From Algibacter pacificus (GTDB lineage: Bacteria; Bacteroidota; Bacteroidia; Flavobacteriales; Flavobacteriaceae): DNA of 64,000 bases. The DNA is taken from positions 62,001-126,000 of the forward strand of contig NZ_VOGY01000008.1 in the NCBI RefSeq assembly GCF_008033385.1, read 5' to 3'. Position numbers and translations under genes: made by a program. This document shows, one piece after another, positions 16,851-25,462 of this stretch. The notes beneath the pieces were generated by a model that was not told where the DNA came from, did not search any database, and saw nothing but the letters and a program-made list of their open reading frames with translations. Positions within the stretch are counted from its first letter, which is position 1, and each line of letters starts with the position of its first letter.

Positions 16851-18137
16851 TTACAAAGTTTTAGCAACGGCATCTACGGCTGCAATAGTAAAATCTAAAT
16901 CCTCATAACTTAAAGCATCGGTAATAAACCAGGTTTCAAAAGCGCTTGGCGCAATATAAACGCCTGCCTTTAGCAATCCGTGAAAGAACGCTTTAAACGT
17001 ATCATTATTTCCTTTTGCAGCGGTTTTAAAATCGACAACTTCACCTTCACTAAAATGAACAGAAATCATAGATCCTATTCTATTGATACTGTGCGTTATA
17101 TTATTTTTAGTTAACACTTTAGTAATCCCTTCATGTAAATAAGCTGTTTTTTCGGCTAAGCTAGAAAAAGTTTCAGGCTTATTATTTAATTCCGTTAACA
17201 TGGCTAAACCAGCTGCCATAGCAAGTGGATTCCCACTTAATGTTCCTGCTTGATACACAGGACCAATGGGTGCTAAATAATCCATAATTTCATTTCTACC
17301 GGCAAAAGCACCAACAGGCAAACCACCTCCAATTACTTTTCCGAAACAAACAATATCTGCATTAATGTTAAATAATTCTTGGGCGCCGCCTTTCGCTAAA
17401 CGAAATCCTGTCATCACTTCATCTAAAATCAGTAAAATATTGTTAGCATTACAAACCGTTCTCAATGCTTGTAAAAAACCATTTTTTGGAGGAATACAGC
17501 CCATATTTCCAGCAACTGGTTCAATAATAATACAAGCGATTTCATTTTTATTCGCTTCAATTAATGCTTTTACATTTTCAATATCATTATAATTCGCCAG
17601 CAAAGTATCTTTTGCGGTACCTTTTGTAACACCCGGACTGTTTGGTGTTCCAAACGTACTAGCACCACTCCCCGCTTGAATTAAAAAAGAATCGGAATGC
17701 CCGTGATAACAACCTGAAAATTTAATTATTTTATCTTTTCCTGTATAGCCACGCGCTAGTCTTACGGCACTCATACAAGCCTCGGTTCCAGAATTCACAA
17801 AACGTATTTTATCAATATTAGGCACCATAGATACTGCTAATTCTGCAATTTGCGTTTCTATTTCGGTTGGCATTCCAAAGGAAGTTCCTTTTTTAGCTTT
17901 TTCAACTACAGCTTTTACCACAGGTTCGTGTGCATGCCCTAAAATCATGGGACCCCAAGAATTAATATAATCTATTAATCGGTTACCATCTTCATCATAC
18001 AAATATGCCCCTTTAGCTTCTTTTACAAAAATTGGAGTTCCACCAACGCCATTAAACGCTCTAACCGGAGAATTTACACCACCCGGAATCACTTTTTCTG
18101 CCTCTGCAAATAAGGCACTACTTCGTTTATAAATCAT
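16851..18137 (-). CDS. hemL: Glutamate-1-semialdehyde 2,1-aminomutase HemL
   Basis: PLP enzyme that converts glutamate-1-semialdehyde to 5-aminolevulinate for heme and other tetrapyrroles. The PLP lysine is in [19 protein letters not shown] (about residue 266). [19 protein letters not shown] and [17 protein letters not shown] are family signatures. The 428-residue length is normal. It is the last gene of a tight four-gene minus-strand unit (gaps of 3-5 bases) that includes a PLP desulfhydrase/deaminase homologue and a LysM glucosaminidase. Confidence 0.97.
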   Translation of the reverse strand: MIYKRSSALFAEAEKVIPGGVNSPVRAFNGVGGTPIFVKEAKGAYLYDEDGNRLIDYINSWGPMILGHAHEPVVKAVVEKAKKGTSFGMPTEIETQIAELAVSMVPNIDKIRFVNSGTEACMSAVRLARGYTGKDKIIKFSGCYHGHSDSFLIQAGSGASTFGTPNSPGVTKGTAKDTLLANYNDIENVKALIEANKNEIACIIIEPVAGNMGCIPPKNGFLQALRTVCNANNILLILDEVMTGFRLAKGGAQELFNINADIVCFGKVIGGGLPVGAFAGRNEIMDYLAPIGPVYQAGTLSGNPLAMAAGLAMLTELNNKPETFSSLAEKTAYLHEGITKVLTKNNITHSINRIGSMISVHFSEGEVVDFKTAAKGNNDTFKAFFHGLLKAGVYIAPSAFETWFITDALSYEDLDFTIAAVDAVAKTL

Positions 18138-18142
18138 ATTTT

Positions 18143-18934
18143 TTAATTTAGACTCACTTGTAATTTTTGTCCTATTTTTATTGTATTATCTTCTAAATTA
18201 TTCAGTTTTTTAAGTCGATCTACTGTTATATTATTCTTTTTAGATATAGAATAAAGCGTATCACCAGGAACGACTACATGTATCACTTTTTGAGTGATGT
18301 CTCGCGTTACCCTAGCCCTAGATTTCCCGGAACTTTTATCATAATCATGCAAATCATAACGCTCTATTAAACTTATTAATTTAGATGGGTATTTTGGATC
18401 GGTAGCATATCCCGCAGCTTTTAGCCCTTTTGCCCAACCTTTATAGTCTGTTTTTTTTAGTTTAAATAATTTAGAATAACGGCTACGTTCGGTTAAAAAC
18501 AGGGAGTGATCGCGAAAGGAATTTCTAACATCATCATATTTTCTAAAACATTCCTGTGCCGCATCATCATCGTGGTAAATTCTATCGCCATCCCACTCGT
18601 GGCATTTAATTCCAAAATGATTATTAGCTTCGGTTGCTAATCGTCCATTTCCAGATCCCGATTCCAGAATTCCTTGCGCCAAAGTAATACTAGCAGGTAT
18701 ATTATAACGTTGCATTTCGGCTATAGCCACATCAGCATAGGTAATGATATACGTTTCGGTAGAGCTGCGTTTTCTAGGTTTTACTACTGGAACGCTAACC
18801 TCTTCGGCTTCCTTTTTTTTAGTCACCACTTTTTCCGTCCTTACTTTTCGTGCCTTTTTGTTTGCTACAGCTTTTTTCGATTTACAGCTAAACAACATCG
18901 CTCCAACACATAATATCAGTAATATCCTTTTCAT
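18143..18934 (-). CDS. Glucosaminidase lipoprotein with C-terminal LysM
   Basis: Peptidoglycan hydrolase of 263 residues. A lipoprotein signal ends at LFSC (Cys17), then a Lys/Arg-rich linker, then a FlgJ/LytF-type glucosaminidase domain (about 60-205; [18 protein letters not shown] carries the catalytic Glu, followed by NNHFGIKC and the Tyr region [14 protein letters not shown]). One LysM follows ([20 protein letters not shown], about 217-262). It is tethered to a membrane and binds the cell wall. It lies between the desulfhydrase gene (3 bases away) and hemL (5 bases away). Confidence 0.93.
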   Translation of the reverse strand: MKRILLILCVGAMLFSCKSKKAVANKKARKVRTEKVVTKKKEAEEVSVPVVKPRKRSSTETYIITYADVAIAEMQRYNIPASITLAQGILESGSGNGRLATEANNHFGIKCHEWDGDRIYHDDDAAQECFRKYDDVRNSFRDHSLFLTERSRYSKLFKLKKTDYKGWAKGLKAAGYATDPKYPSKLISLIERYDLHDYDKSSGKSRARVTRDITQKVIHVVVPGDTLYSISKKNNITVDRLKKLNNLEDNTIKIGQKLQVSLN

Positions 18935-18937
18935 TCT

Positions 18938-19849
18938 TTATTCAATTAACGGTAATTTTTTCTTTTTTAAATTCATATTCATTCCCGGGATACCTTGAAG
19001 CCCTCCCGTATGAATGGCTAATATTTTTGAACCTTTTGGGAATTGTTTTTTTTCAATTAAATCGAAAATCCCAAACATCATTTTTCCAGTATACACAGGA
19101 TCTAACTGAATGTTATTTTCTGTTTTAAATCGATTAATAAAACTTATTAATTCTACATTTATTTTAGCATAGCCCCCAAAATGATAATCGAAAATTAACT
19201 TCCAATGATTTTTTTTTGCAAATTTACTAATATCTTGTTGTAAAAAGTCTCCTTTTAACGCGGGAAAACCTAAAACCTGTTGATTTGGCTTGGATTTATT
19301 AATAAGTCCAGAAATTGTACCACCAGTTCCTACGGCACAGCATATATAATCGAACGCTTCATCACTAGCAGTTAAAATTTCCTCACAACCTTTAACCGCT
19401 AAGGCATTGGTTCCCCCTTCTGGAATAGTATAAAAATCCTGAAACTCTTCCTTTAAATTATTTAGAAAATCATCGGAAATTTTATTTCTATAAACCTCTC
19501 GCGACACAAACTTAAATTGCATACCGCATTGTTGAGCGTAATTTAACGTGGGATTACTTTCAATTTTATCAAACAATTCCTCACCACGAATAACACCAAT
19601 AGTTTTAAAGCCCAATAGTTCGCCAGCCGATGCCACCGCTGCAATATGATTGGAATAGGCGCCACCAAAAGTAAGCAACGTTTTAAAGCCTAACTTTTCG
19701 GCTTCAAATAAGTTATATTTAAGTTTTCGGTATTTATTCCCTGAAACAAAACCATGGATTGCGTCTTCCCGTTTTAAGTAGACTTCTACGCCGTTACTAT
19801 TCGGAAAATGTAATCGCTGATTAACGCTATTTTCGAGTTGAAAAATCAT
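18938..19849 (-). CDS. PLP-dependent ACC deaminase / D-cysteine desulfhydrase family protein
   Basis: Fold-type II PLP enzyme of 303 residues. SGNKYRKLKYNL carries the PLP lysine, GGAYSNHIAAVASAGE the substrate loop, and CCAVGTGGTISGLI the phosphate-binding glycine loop. The family includes 1-aminocyclopropane-1-carboxylate deaminase and D-cysteine desulfhydrase; most bacterial members near this length are probably the latter or act on other D-amino acids. Which reaction it performs cannot be told. It is the second gene of the hemL operon. Confidence 0.85.
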   Translation of the reverse strand: MIFQLENSVNQRLHFPNSNGVEVYLKREDAIHGFVSGNKYRKLKYNLFEAEKLGFKTLLTFGGAYSNHIAAVASAGELLGFKTIGVIRGEELFDKIESNPTLNYAQQCGMQFKFVSREVYRNKISDDFLNNLKEEFQDFYTIPEGGTNALAVKGCEEILTASDEAFDYICCAVGTGGTISGLINKSKPNQQVLGFPALKGDFLQQDISKFAKKNHWKLIFDYHFGGYAKINVELISFINRFKTENNIQLDPVYTGKMMFGIFDLIEKKQFPKGSKILAIHTGGLQGIPGMNMNLKKKKLPLIE

Positions 19850-19853
19850 AGTT

Positions 19854-20177
19854 TCAAAGATACTTTAAAAAACTCCAAAACAGACGCTGATTTAAATATT
19901 GTAAATCCTTTTCATTTAAATAAGCTTCTTTTTCAAATGAAATATTTCTATAAGCTAAATGCCATTTTTTGTATCTCATTAAACCATATAAAAACTCCAA
20001 AACATACCATATATAAAAGGGTACAATTAACAATTCCAGCTGTTGTTTTAAATGAATTCTTTCATGGTTAAGCAATACTTTATCTGCTTTTAACGTTCTC
20101 TTTTTCAAGAATACAAAGGGAAAAATAGTGATTCCAGCATAGCCTTTTGGTACCAAATATTTCGAAATAAAAATCAT
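19854..20177 (-). CDS. Small uncharacterised protein with HERIH motif
   Basis: A 107-residue protein with the stretch LNHERIHLKQQLELLIVPFYIWY, a hydrophobic segment and, 30 residues later, FEKEAYLNE. The spacing of HExxH and a downstream Glu is like a minimal gluzincin zinc site next to a membrane segment, as in M56/BlaR1-like peptidases, but the protein is very short and activity is speculative. It opens the operon whose next gene starts 4 bases later, and is followed by the glucosaminidase and hemL. Confidence 0.75.
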   Translation of the reverse strand: MIFISKYLVPKGYAGITIFPFVFLKKRTLKADKVLLNHERIHLKQQLELLIVPFYIWYVLEFLYGLMRYKKWHLAYRNISFEKEAYLNEKDLQYLNQRLFWSFLKYL

Positions 20178-20244
20178 ACTTTAACAGCAACAAAAATCAA
20201 TCCAATTTATGATAATTTTAGAAATCCCTAATTGCATTTTACAT

Positions 20245-20252
20245 TATCTTTG
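20245..20252 (+). promoter_or_regulatory. -7 promoter element of the DUF5522 gene
   Basis: TATCTTTG matches TAnnTTTG. The ATG follows after only 6 bases, so the mRNA would be leaderless or nearly so. Confidence 0.5.
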
Positions 20253-20258
20253 TAAAAT

Positions 20259-20423
20259 ATGAAAAAAATTATCCCCATTGAAGACGGTGATTTTTACTGG
20301 ACTCCCGAAGGCTATCGTTGTTTTACAGCACAATACTTATTAAAAAGAGAATATTGTTGCGAAAGTGGGTGTAGACATTGCCCATACGGATTTAATAAGA
20401 ATACTAATTCTGTTAAAAAATAA
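20259..20423 (+). CDS. DUF5522 cysteine-rich small protein
   Basis: A 54-residue protein, MKKIIPIEDGDFYW onward, with the pattern YCCESGCRHCPYGF: four Cys and one His within ten residues. This is the hallmark of the DUF5522 family found next to diverse genes in Bacteroidota, and suggests metal binding. No signal peptide is present, so it is presumably cytoplasmic. Function is unknown. It has its own TAnnTTTG box and ends in a Lys-rich tail. Confidence 0.85.
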   Translation: MKKIIPIEDGDFYWTPEGYRCFTAQYLLKREYCCESGCRHCPYGFNKNTNSVKK

Positions 20424-20538
20424 AAAACCAATGATAAACCATTTAACTTGGTATGATTATTGCAACTTTAAAAAACATTAAAACAACCTAAATAATTGAT
20501 TTTAAGTTGAACATTGAAAACACTAAACTCCCTTCCTT

Positions 20539-21090
20539 ATGAAAACATTTTTAAAAACATTACCATTTTTAGCTTTGTTACTAGTGGTAACATCGTGCAG
20601 CACGGTTAAAGTAGCTGCAGATTATGACAAAGACGCTAATTTTAAAAACTATAAAACCTTTGCTTTTTTTAAAACAGGTATTGATAAGGCTGAAATTAGT
20701 GATTTAGATAAACGCCGTATTTTACGCGCTATAGAAGCCGAGCTTATTGCTAAAGGTTTCACCAAATCGGAAAACCCAGACTTATTAATTAGCCTATTTA
20801 CAAAAGCCAACCAACGCGTTGATGTTTACAACAATTCTTGGGGTATGGGCGCCTGGGGTTGGGGAGGCTACGGTCCTGGTTGGGGCTGGGGATGGAATAC
20901 CCCACCAAGTATATCGACCTCTACTCAAGGTGTTTTATACATAGATTTAATTGATGCCAATAAAAAAGAATTAGTTTGGCAAGGTATGGGTACCGGCTAC
21001 TTAAGCAGAAATATGGAAAAGAAAGACGAACGCATTAAAGAGTTTGTTTCGGAAATTATGATGAAATATCCTCCAGAAGCGAGTAAATAA
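20539..21090 (+). CDS. DUF4136 lipoprotein
   Basis: A 183-residue lipoprotein; the signal peptide ends at the lipobox TSC (LLLVVTSCSTVKVAADYD). The DUF4136 pattern is seen in NFKNYKTFAFFKTG and in the strand-rich C-terminal half (GVLYIDLIDANKKELVWQGMGTG). A Gly/Trp-rich loop (GMGAWGWGGYGPGWGWGW) lies at about 98-116. Its place in the envelope is likely but the role is unknown. A terminator follows directly. Confidence 0.9.
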   Translation: MKTFLKTLPFLALLLVVTSCSTVKVAADYDKDANFKNYKTFAFFKTGIDKAEISDLDKRRILRAIEAELIAKGFTKSENPDLLISLFTKANQRVDVYNNSWGMGAWGWGGYGPGWGWGWNTPPSISTSTQGVLYIDLIDANKKELVWQGMGTGYLSRNMEKKDERIKEFVSEIMMKYPPEASK

Positions 21091-21095
21091 TTTTT

Positions 21096-21132
21096 AAAAA
21101 AGGCGGTTCAAAAATTTTGAATCGCCTTTTTT
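21096..21132. terminator. Bidirectional terminator
   Basis: Stem of about 17 bp with one mismatch (AAAAAGGCGgTTCAAAA / TTTTGAAtCGCCTTTTT) between the convergent DUF4136 and thermonuclease genes. Confidence 0.9.
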
Positions 21133-21135
21133 ATT

Positions 21136-21465
21136 TTACAATAAATAGGGCTTGGCGTGGCCATTATCTAAAAGCCACTGATTAAGATCCAAACCATTCT
21201 CTAAAACAATATTGGCTAAATAACGCCCGTACTTCCCTTGTTTATCTTTGTAAGACCGGATCGTGACTTCTTTATCCAAAATCATTTCGCGCACAATATC
21301 TCTTACTTTTTTTCCTTCCACTTTTTCATCACCACGCATTTCTGGGGTATCAATACCATACAGACGTAATTTCATTTCTTGAGTGTGTAAAAATCCTAAA
21401 TCGACTAAAGCCGTAACCGTATCACCATCATAAACAGCAATAATTTTTGCTTTATAAGTATACAT
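21136..21465 (-). CDS. Thermonuclease-family (SNase-like) nuclease
   Basis: A short 109-residue SNase-fold protein. The Ca-binding and catalytic residues are present: YDGDT, then LRLYGIDTPEMRG (Arg and Asp/Glu) and YRKDK-like region KDKQGKYGRYLA (second catalytic Arg). No signal peptide is visible, so cytoplasmic action is likely. It is shorter than the secreted staphylococcal enzyme because it lacks a leader and the C-terminal helix. Confidence 0.88.
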   Translation of the reverse strand: MYTYKAKIIAVYDGDTVTALVDLGFLHTQEMKLRLYGIDTPEMRGDEKVEGKKVRDIVREMILDKEVTIRSYKDKQGKYGRYLANIVLENGLDLNQWLLDNGHAKPYLL

Positions 21466-21527
21466 ATTTTATAGTTTTATAAAAATTAGATTTACATTCC
21501 AGAAATTTTGTGAGTATTACAACTGTA

Positions 21528-22277
21528 CTATCTAAAGCGTTTTAATGTTTTTTTAGTGAACTTACTAAGCACTAATTTTCCACTAATTTTAGCCCGTTCA
21601 CTTAATAAATCGTCCCAATGATTGGTACCTTCCCAAATCACATTTTTCATTTCTTTTAGTGCTTCAGGATTATACCCTGCCAGTTTTTCGGCTAAATTTT
21701 TAACCGAAGCGTCCAATTCTTCAGTAGTATTAAACACTTCAGAAAATAACCCTTTTTCCTTAGCAAATTCCGAAGAAAAAAAAGTTTCCGCATCTATGGT
21801 CATTTGCGCCATGGCGGTTTTACCAATACGCCTAGAAACCGCTGGCTCAATAACAAACGGCCCAATACCAATACTAAGTTCACTCAATTTAATAGCAGCA
21901 TATTGAGTTGCTAAACAATAATCGGTTGCAGCAGCTAAACCCAAGCCACCACCAACACTTTTGCCTTGCACCCTACCAATAATAAGTTTGGGGCATTTTC
22001 GCATGGCATTTATCACATTTGCAAAACCCGAGAAAAACTTAAAACCAGCCTCCTCGTCTTCAATAGTTATAATTTCATTAAAACTCGCTCCGGCACAAAA
22101 CGTTCTATCGCCTCCACTTTTTAAAACAATGACGTTTATAGCCTTATTTTCACCTGCACTTTTTATGGTTTGTGCCAATAATTCCAGAATATCGCTTGGC
22201 ATGGAGTTTCTATTTGGATGATAAAACTCAATATATCCAACCTTATTCTCAATATTCAACCTAACGTATGCTTCCAT
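21528..22277 (-). CDS. Enoyl-CoA hydratase/isomerase family protein
   Basis: Crotonase-fold protein of 249 residues. The oxyanion-hole segments are CAGASFNEI and GKSVGGGLGLAAATDY. In classical hydratases the second segment contains a catalytic Glu (GGGCEL); here it is Gly, while the second catalytic Glu may be kept in KLSELSIGIGP. Hydration is therefore uncertain, and isomerase or hydrolase activity is possible. No other beta-oxidation or phenylacetate gene is nearby. It is preceded by a divergent rhodanese gene. Confidence 0.88.
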   Translation of the reverse strand: MEAYVRLNIENKVGYIEFYHPNRNSMPSDILELLAQTIKSAGENKAINVIVLKSGGDRTFCAGASFNEIITIEDEEAGFKFFSGFANVINAMRKCPKLIIGRVQGKSVGGGLGLAAATDYCLATQYAAIKLSELSIGIGPFVIEPAVSRRIGKTAMAQMTIDAETFFSSEFAKEKGLFSEVFNTTEELDASVKNLAEKLAGYNPEALKEMKNVIWEGTNHWDDLLSERAKISGKLVLSKFTKKTLKRFR

Positions 22278-22381
22278 TTTATTTCGTAAATTAATGTATG
22301 AATATACATAAAATTATTAAGTAACAGTAGTTACATGGCTTTAATAAAATATAAAGATATTTGCAGAAATAAATATAAAAA

Positions 22382-22687
22382 ATGGGATTATTAGATTTTC
22401 TTTTTGGAGATAAAAGCAACACAATAAACGAGTTTAAAGACAAAGGTGCCGTAATAATTGATGTACGCACACCGGGGGAATTCCAGCAAGGCGCAATTCC
22501 GGGGTCTAAAAACATACCGTTACAAACGCTGAACACCAAAATTGCCTATATAAAAAAATTAAACAAACCAGTAATTACCTGCTGTGCCAGTGGCATGCGT
22601 TCTGCTAATGCTGCTAGTATTTTAAACAGAAATAATATAGAAGCAACCAATGGTGGCGGTTGGCAAAGTTTACAGAGAAAACTATAA
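22382..22687 (+). CDS. Rhodanese-like domain protein
   Basis: A 101-residue single rhodanese domain: IIDVRTPGEFQQGAIPGSKNIPL and the active-site loop TCCASGMRSANAA with the catalytic Cys. It may carry sulfane sulfur for thiolation or detoxification. No signal peptide is present. It overlaps the convergent DUF4230 gene by 6 bases. Confidence 0.9.
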   Translation: MGLLDFLFGDKSNTINEFKDKGAVIIDVRTPGEFQQGAIPGSKNIPLQTLNTKIAYIKKLNKPVITCCASGMRSANAASILNRNNIEATNGGGWQSLQRKL

Positions 22688-23296
22688 TTTTATATCCAAT
22701 AACGCTTCGGTTTTGGTAATTGGCATGCTATTATACTGCAAGGTCCAACCTAAAGAATTGGTTAAAATATAGAATTTTGAAAGCTCGCTCATTAAACGGT
22801 TTTGAGCATTATTTTTTAAGTCGGAAGCCTCAATTTTTTTATCTAAAGATTGTTTTACAATGGTTTTTATATCATTATAATCTTTAGCTTCAAAGGGGTT
22901 TAAAAAATCGGATTGAATATCATAATACTCAAAATCGGGGCTAATTTTTATTTCTTCCTTCGGAATACTTAAAATTGTAAGTGTTTTGGTAGCTTCATCT
23001 ATTTGAAATTCAATTTTACTTAAATCATATGCAATAGTAACATCGGCATTTACAACGACTAACGCCTTTTTTTCTGAAGTAAAATAATCTCCAAAAATTT
23101 CTTTGGAGTTTTTGTAGTTGAAAACTTCGCTAAAATGCCCTTCGGTAACAATAAGCTTTCCAACATTTTTTATTTGTTCTTGGATAAGCGCAGAACTTTC
23201 TTGAAGCACGATTTTATCATCCTGCTTTTCCCCACAATACTTAAAAGTAAACAAGACAACTAAAGTAATAATAACACCAAATAGAATTTTTCGCAT
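22682..23296 (-). CDS. DUF4230 membrane-anchored protein
   Basis: A 204-residue protein with an N-terminal membrane anchor (MRKILFGVIITLVVLFTFKYC) and the DUF4230 body, including GKLIVTEGHFSEVFNYKN and KALVVVNADVTIAYDLSKI. The start is set at this ATG; the in-frame extension to 23407 would put a nonconserved 37-residue piece ahead of the anchor. The domain probably lies in the periplasm. Function is unknown. Confidence 0.85.
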   Translation of the reverse strand: MRKILFGVIITLVVLFTFKYCGEKQDDKIVLQESSALIQEQIKNVGKLIVTEGHFSEVFNYKNSKEIFGDYFTSEKKALVVVNADVTIAYDLSKIEFQIDEATKTLTILSIPKEEIKISPDFEYYDIQSDFLNPFEAKDYNDIKTIVKQSLDKKIEASDLKNNAQNRLMSELSKFYILTNSLGWTLQYNSMPITKTEALLDIKL

Positions 23297-23476
23297 AGTG
23301 CTAAAATAAAAAAACATCAGTTTGCTTCGACATATGAAGCCTAAACTAATGTAATTTATATTAACAATTGCTAACGGTACAAATATAAAACTCTTATTTG
23401 TTGCCAACGTTACATAAAAGTTACCGTTATTTTAAATAAAAAAACGGTACTTTTAATATATTTTACTATTATTAAA

Positions 23477-24421
23477 TCAAAACATGATATCAGGAAATTG
23501 TAGTTGAAGCCTATTTTTTTTATCTTCTAAATTTTCAAGAAATTTTGAATGCGCTTCAGAATTTGGGTTAAACGGTCTATGCTGTATTCCCTTTTGAACC
23601 ACATCAACTTCCTTCATAATTTTTAAAGTTTTATTTGAAATCCAAACCAACTGAAACTTTTCCCAAATATAATTGATCGCTGTCGAATTTGGATGAATCA
23701 TATCTTCGGCATAAAAACGATAATCTCGAAGTTCATCCATCATAATTTCATAAGAAGGAAAATAATATGTTCTAGAAGCTAACACCTGATGGATAGCTGT
23801 TAATAAGTGTGATTTACTTTGCGTATTTTCCACAAAACCATCTTTAATATGGCGCACTGGAGATACTGTAAAAATGATTGTTGCATGAGCATTCACACCT
23901 CGAATTTGCGCTAAAATATGTTTTAGCGAATCCCTAATCTCCTCAACTGTTAGTATGGTTTTTGTAAATTTTTTCTGTGGTATTTTATGGCAGTTTGCAA
24001 CCGTTTTATTCTTTTCAATATAATTATAAACCCAAGCGGTGCCTAATGTAATTATAATATGAGATGCATTTTTTAATTGATTTCTCGTACATTCAATTTG
24101 ACTATTAAGTTTATCTATTAATCCCTCTTTAGTCGCATCACTTAATTTTGAATGCGCATCGAAACAATGCCATTGTTCATTATGAAAAAACACATCTTTT
24201 TCTGAATATATTTTATGCTGAATAACATGTTCAATTAAGGTTTCAATAGCTTTTGGGTGAAACAATATCCCGAAAGGATTCTGATAATTTTGAAACTTAA
24301 AATACTGTAATTTTTCACTCATATTTTCAGAAAAACAAGACCCAAACAAAAGTGTTTTAGAATTATAATCTATTTGATTATGTTCTTCGGGAAATAAAGG
24401 TATTTGAGTTTGCAGTTTCAT
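23477..24421 (-). CDS. GSCFA-family protein
   Basis: A 314-residue protein of the GSCFA family (named for its motif), seen here as LLFGSCFSENM. Other conserved parts are NPFGILFHP, HIIITLGTAWVY, FTVSPVRHIKDG and EDMIHPN. These blocks, with Ser in GSCF, Gly-Thr and Asp-x-x-His, recall SGNH/GDSL hydrolases, so a carbohydrate- or lipid-esterase role is plausible. No signal peptide is seen. It is divergent from the MerR regulator gene. Confidence 0.92.
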   Translation of the reverse strand: MKLQTQIPLFPEEHNQIDYNSKTLLFGSCFSENMSEKLQYFKFQNYQNPFGILFHPKAIETLIEHVIQHKIYSEKDVFFHNEQWHCFDAHSKLSDATKEGLIDKLNSQIECTRNQLKNASHIIITLGTAWVYNYIEKNKTVANCHKIPQKKFTKTILTVEEIRDSLKHILAQIRGVNAHATIIFTVSPVRHIKDGFVENTQSKSHLLTAIHQVLASRTYYFPSYEIMMDELRDYRFYAEDMIHPNSTAINYIWEKFQLVWISNKTLKIMKEVDVVQKGIQHRPFNPNSEAHSKFLENLEDKKNRLQLQFPDIMF

Positions 24422-24495
24422 AAAACATCATAATTCAATCTTCCAAAAATAAGGATTAATCCACAAACCTTATATTTTAGTTCATTAAAAAAAAC

Positions 24496-24512
24496 TACAT
24501 TTGTTTAACAAA
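24496..24512 (+). promoter_or_regulatory. MerR-gene promoter with palindromic operator
   Basis: A TAnnTTTG element (TACATTTG, 24496-24503) overlaps the perfect palindrome TTTGTT-T-AACAAA (24500-24512), so its TTTG is the left end of the operator. The identical arrangement, with centre base A, occurs immediately before crtI. Autoregulation of the MerR gene is inferred. Confidence 0.65.
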
Positions 24513-24524
24513 AACACAAATACC

Positions 24525-25418
24525 TTGAACGAAATTAAAAACAAATTTAGTATTAAAGATCTTGAAAATCTTTCAGGAATAAAAGCACACACAATACGAA
24601 TTTGGGAAAAACGATATAACTTATTAACACCTAAACGTAGCAAAACCAATATTAGGTATTACACCACGGCCAGTTTAAAAAAATTACTAAACATTGTTTT
24701 ACTAAAAGACAACAATTACAAAATTTCTAAAATTGCCGAAATGCCGGCCGATGTTATTCAAGACACTGCTAGAGAATTAGCCCATAAAAAAGGACAAACG
24801 CAACATGCTTTTCAGGAGTTTAAACTATCAATGCTTCAGTTCGATAGCGCTTTATTTAACGCTACATATGCTAAATTGCTGCAACAATACAGCTTTAGCG
24901 AAATTATGAACACTATTTTTATACCACTGCTTAACTTTGTTGGATTGCTATGGCAAACCAGCACATTACTTCCTGCTCACGAGCATTTTATATCAAATTT
25001 AATTACGCAAAAAATATTAGTAGAAACAGAAAATCTTTCGACTACAAACCTAAATTCTACAGTAACCTACGTCTTGTTTTTACCAGATAACGAAATTCAC
25101 GAAATTGGCTTACTCTATGCCAATTACACCCTTTCACTTAAAGGGTTTAAAACCATATATTTAGGGCGAAGTTTACCGCTAGATAATTTAAAATCTTTTT
25201 TGGAAAGCGATTCGAAAATGCAATTTATCACATCAATAACCATTAGCCCATCGCTAGATTTAATACAAGGCTATTTTAATGAGCTAGACACACTCTTATC
25301 TCAAAAAAAACATAGCCTTTTTGCAGCAGGCACAAAACTTAAAACTCTGGAAGAAAACAGGTTTAAATCTAATATTAAATTGTATCCTTCTATAGTATCA
25401 TTGTTAAAAGCTATTTGA
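24525..25418 (+). CDS. MerR-family regulator with B12-binding domain, CarH/LitR type
   Basis: A 297-residue regulator with an N-terminal MerR helix-turn-helix (FSIKDLENLSGIKAHTIRIWEKRYN) and a C-terminal cobalamin-type domain. The motif W-x9-EH (Trp143, Glu153, His154) and the motif ExHxxG (Glu190-His192-Gly195) match the adenosylcobalamin-binding residues of Thermus CarH. It should bind DNA in the dark and release it after light-driven loss of the cofactor, an inference from the family. The start is placed at TTG 24525, since the upstream TTG at 24501 lies inside the promoter. The regulator is followed by the carotenoid operon, and the same palindrome marks both promoters. Confidence 0.85.
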   Translation: MNEIKNKFSIKDLENLSGIKAHTIRIWEKRYNLLTPKRSKTNIRYYTTASLKKLLNIVLLKDNNYKISKIAEMPADVIQDTARELAHKKGQTQHAFQEFKLSMLQFDSALFNATYAKLLQQYSFSEIMNTIFIPLLNFVGLLWQTSTLLPAHEHFISNLITQKILVETENLSTTNLNSTVTYVLFLPDNEIHEIGLLYANYTLSLKGFKTIYLGRSLPLDNLKSFLESDSKMQFITSITISPSLDLIQGYFNELDTLLSQKKHSLFAAGTKLKTLEENRFKSNIKLYPSIVSLLKAI

Positions 25419-25427
25419 TTTATTTAT

Positions 25428-25437
25428 TTTGTTTAAC
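25428..25437 (+). promoter_or_regulatory. Upstream operator half-site of crtI
   Basis: TTTGTTTAAC matches the left ten bases of the MerR-gene operator and lies 22 bases upstream of the crtI palindrome. It is followed by TTT instead of AAA, so only one half is present. Confidence 0.4.
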
Positions 25438-25445
25438 TTTTTTAC

Positions 25446-25462
25446 TATATTTGTTAAACAAA
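25446..25462 (+). promoter_or_regulatory. crtI promoter with palindromic operator
   Basis: TATATTTG (25446-25453) overlaps the palindrome TTTGTT-A-AACAAA (25450-25462), which ends at the base before the crtI ATG. The geometry is the same as at the MerR gene, so binding by that regulator would block RNA polymerase. The transcript leader would be about 5 bases. Confidence 0.65.

Noticed and set aside
24501-24524. Earlier TTG start for the CarH-type regulator
   Set aside because: The TTG overlaps the TAnnTTTG box and operator, which must be upstream of the transcript start.
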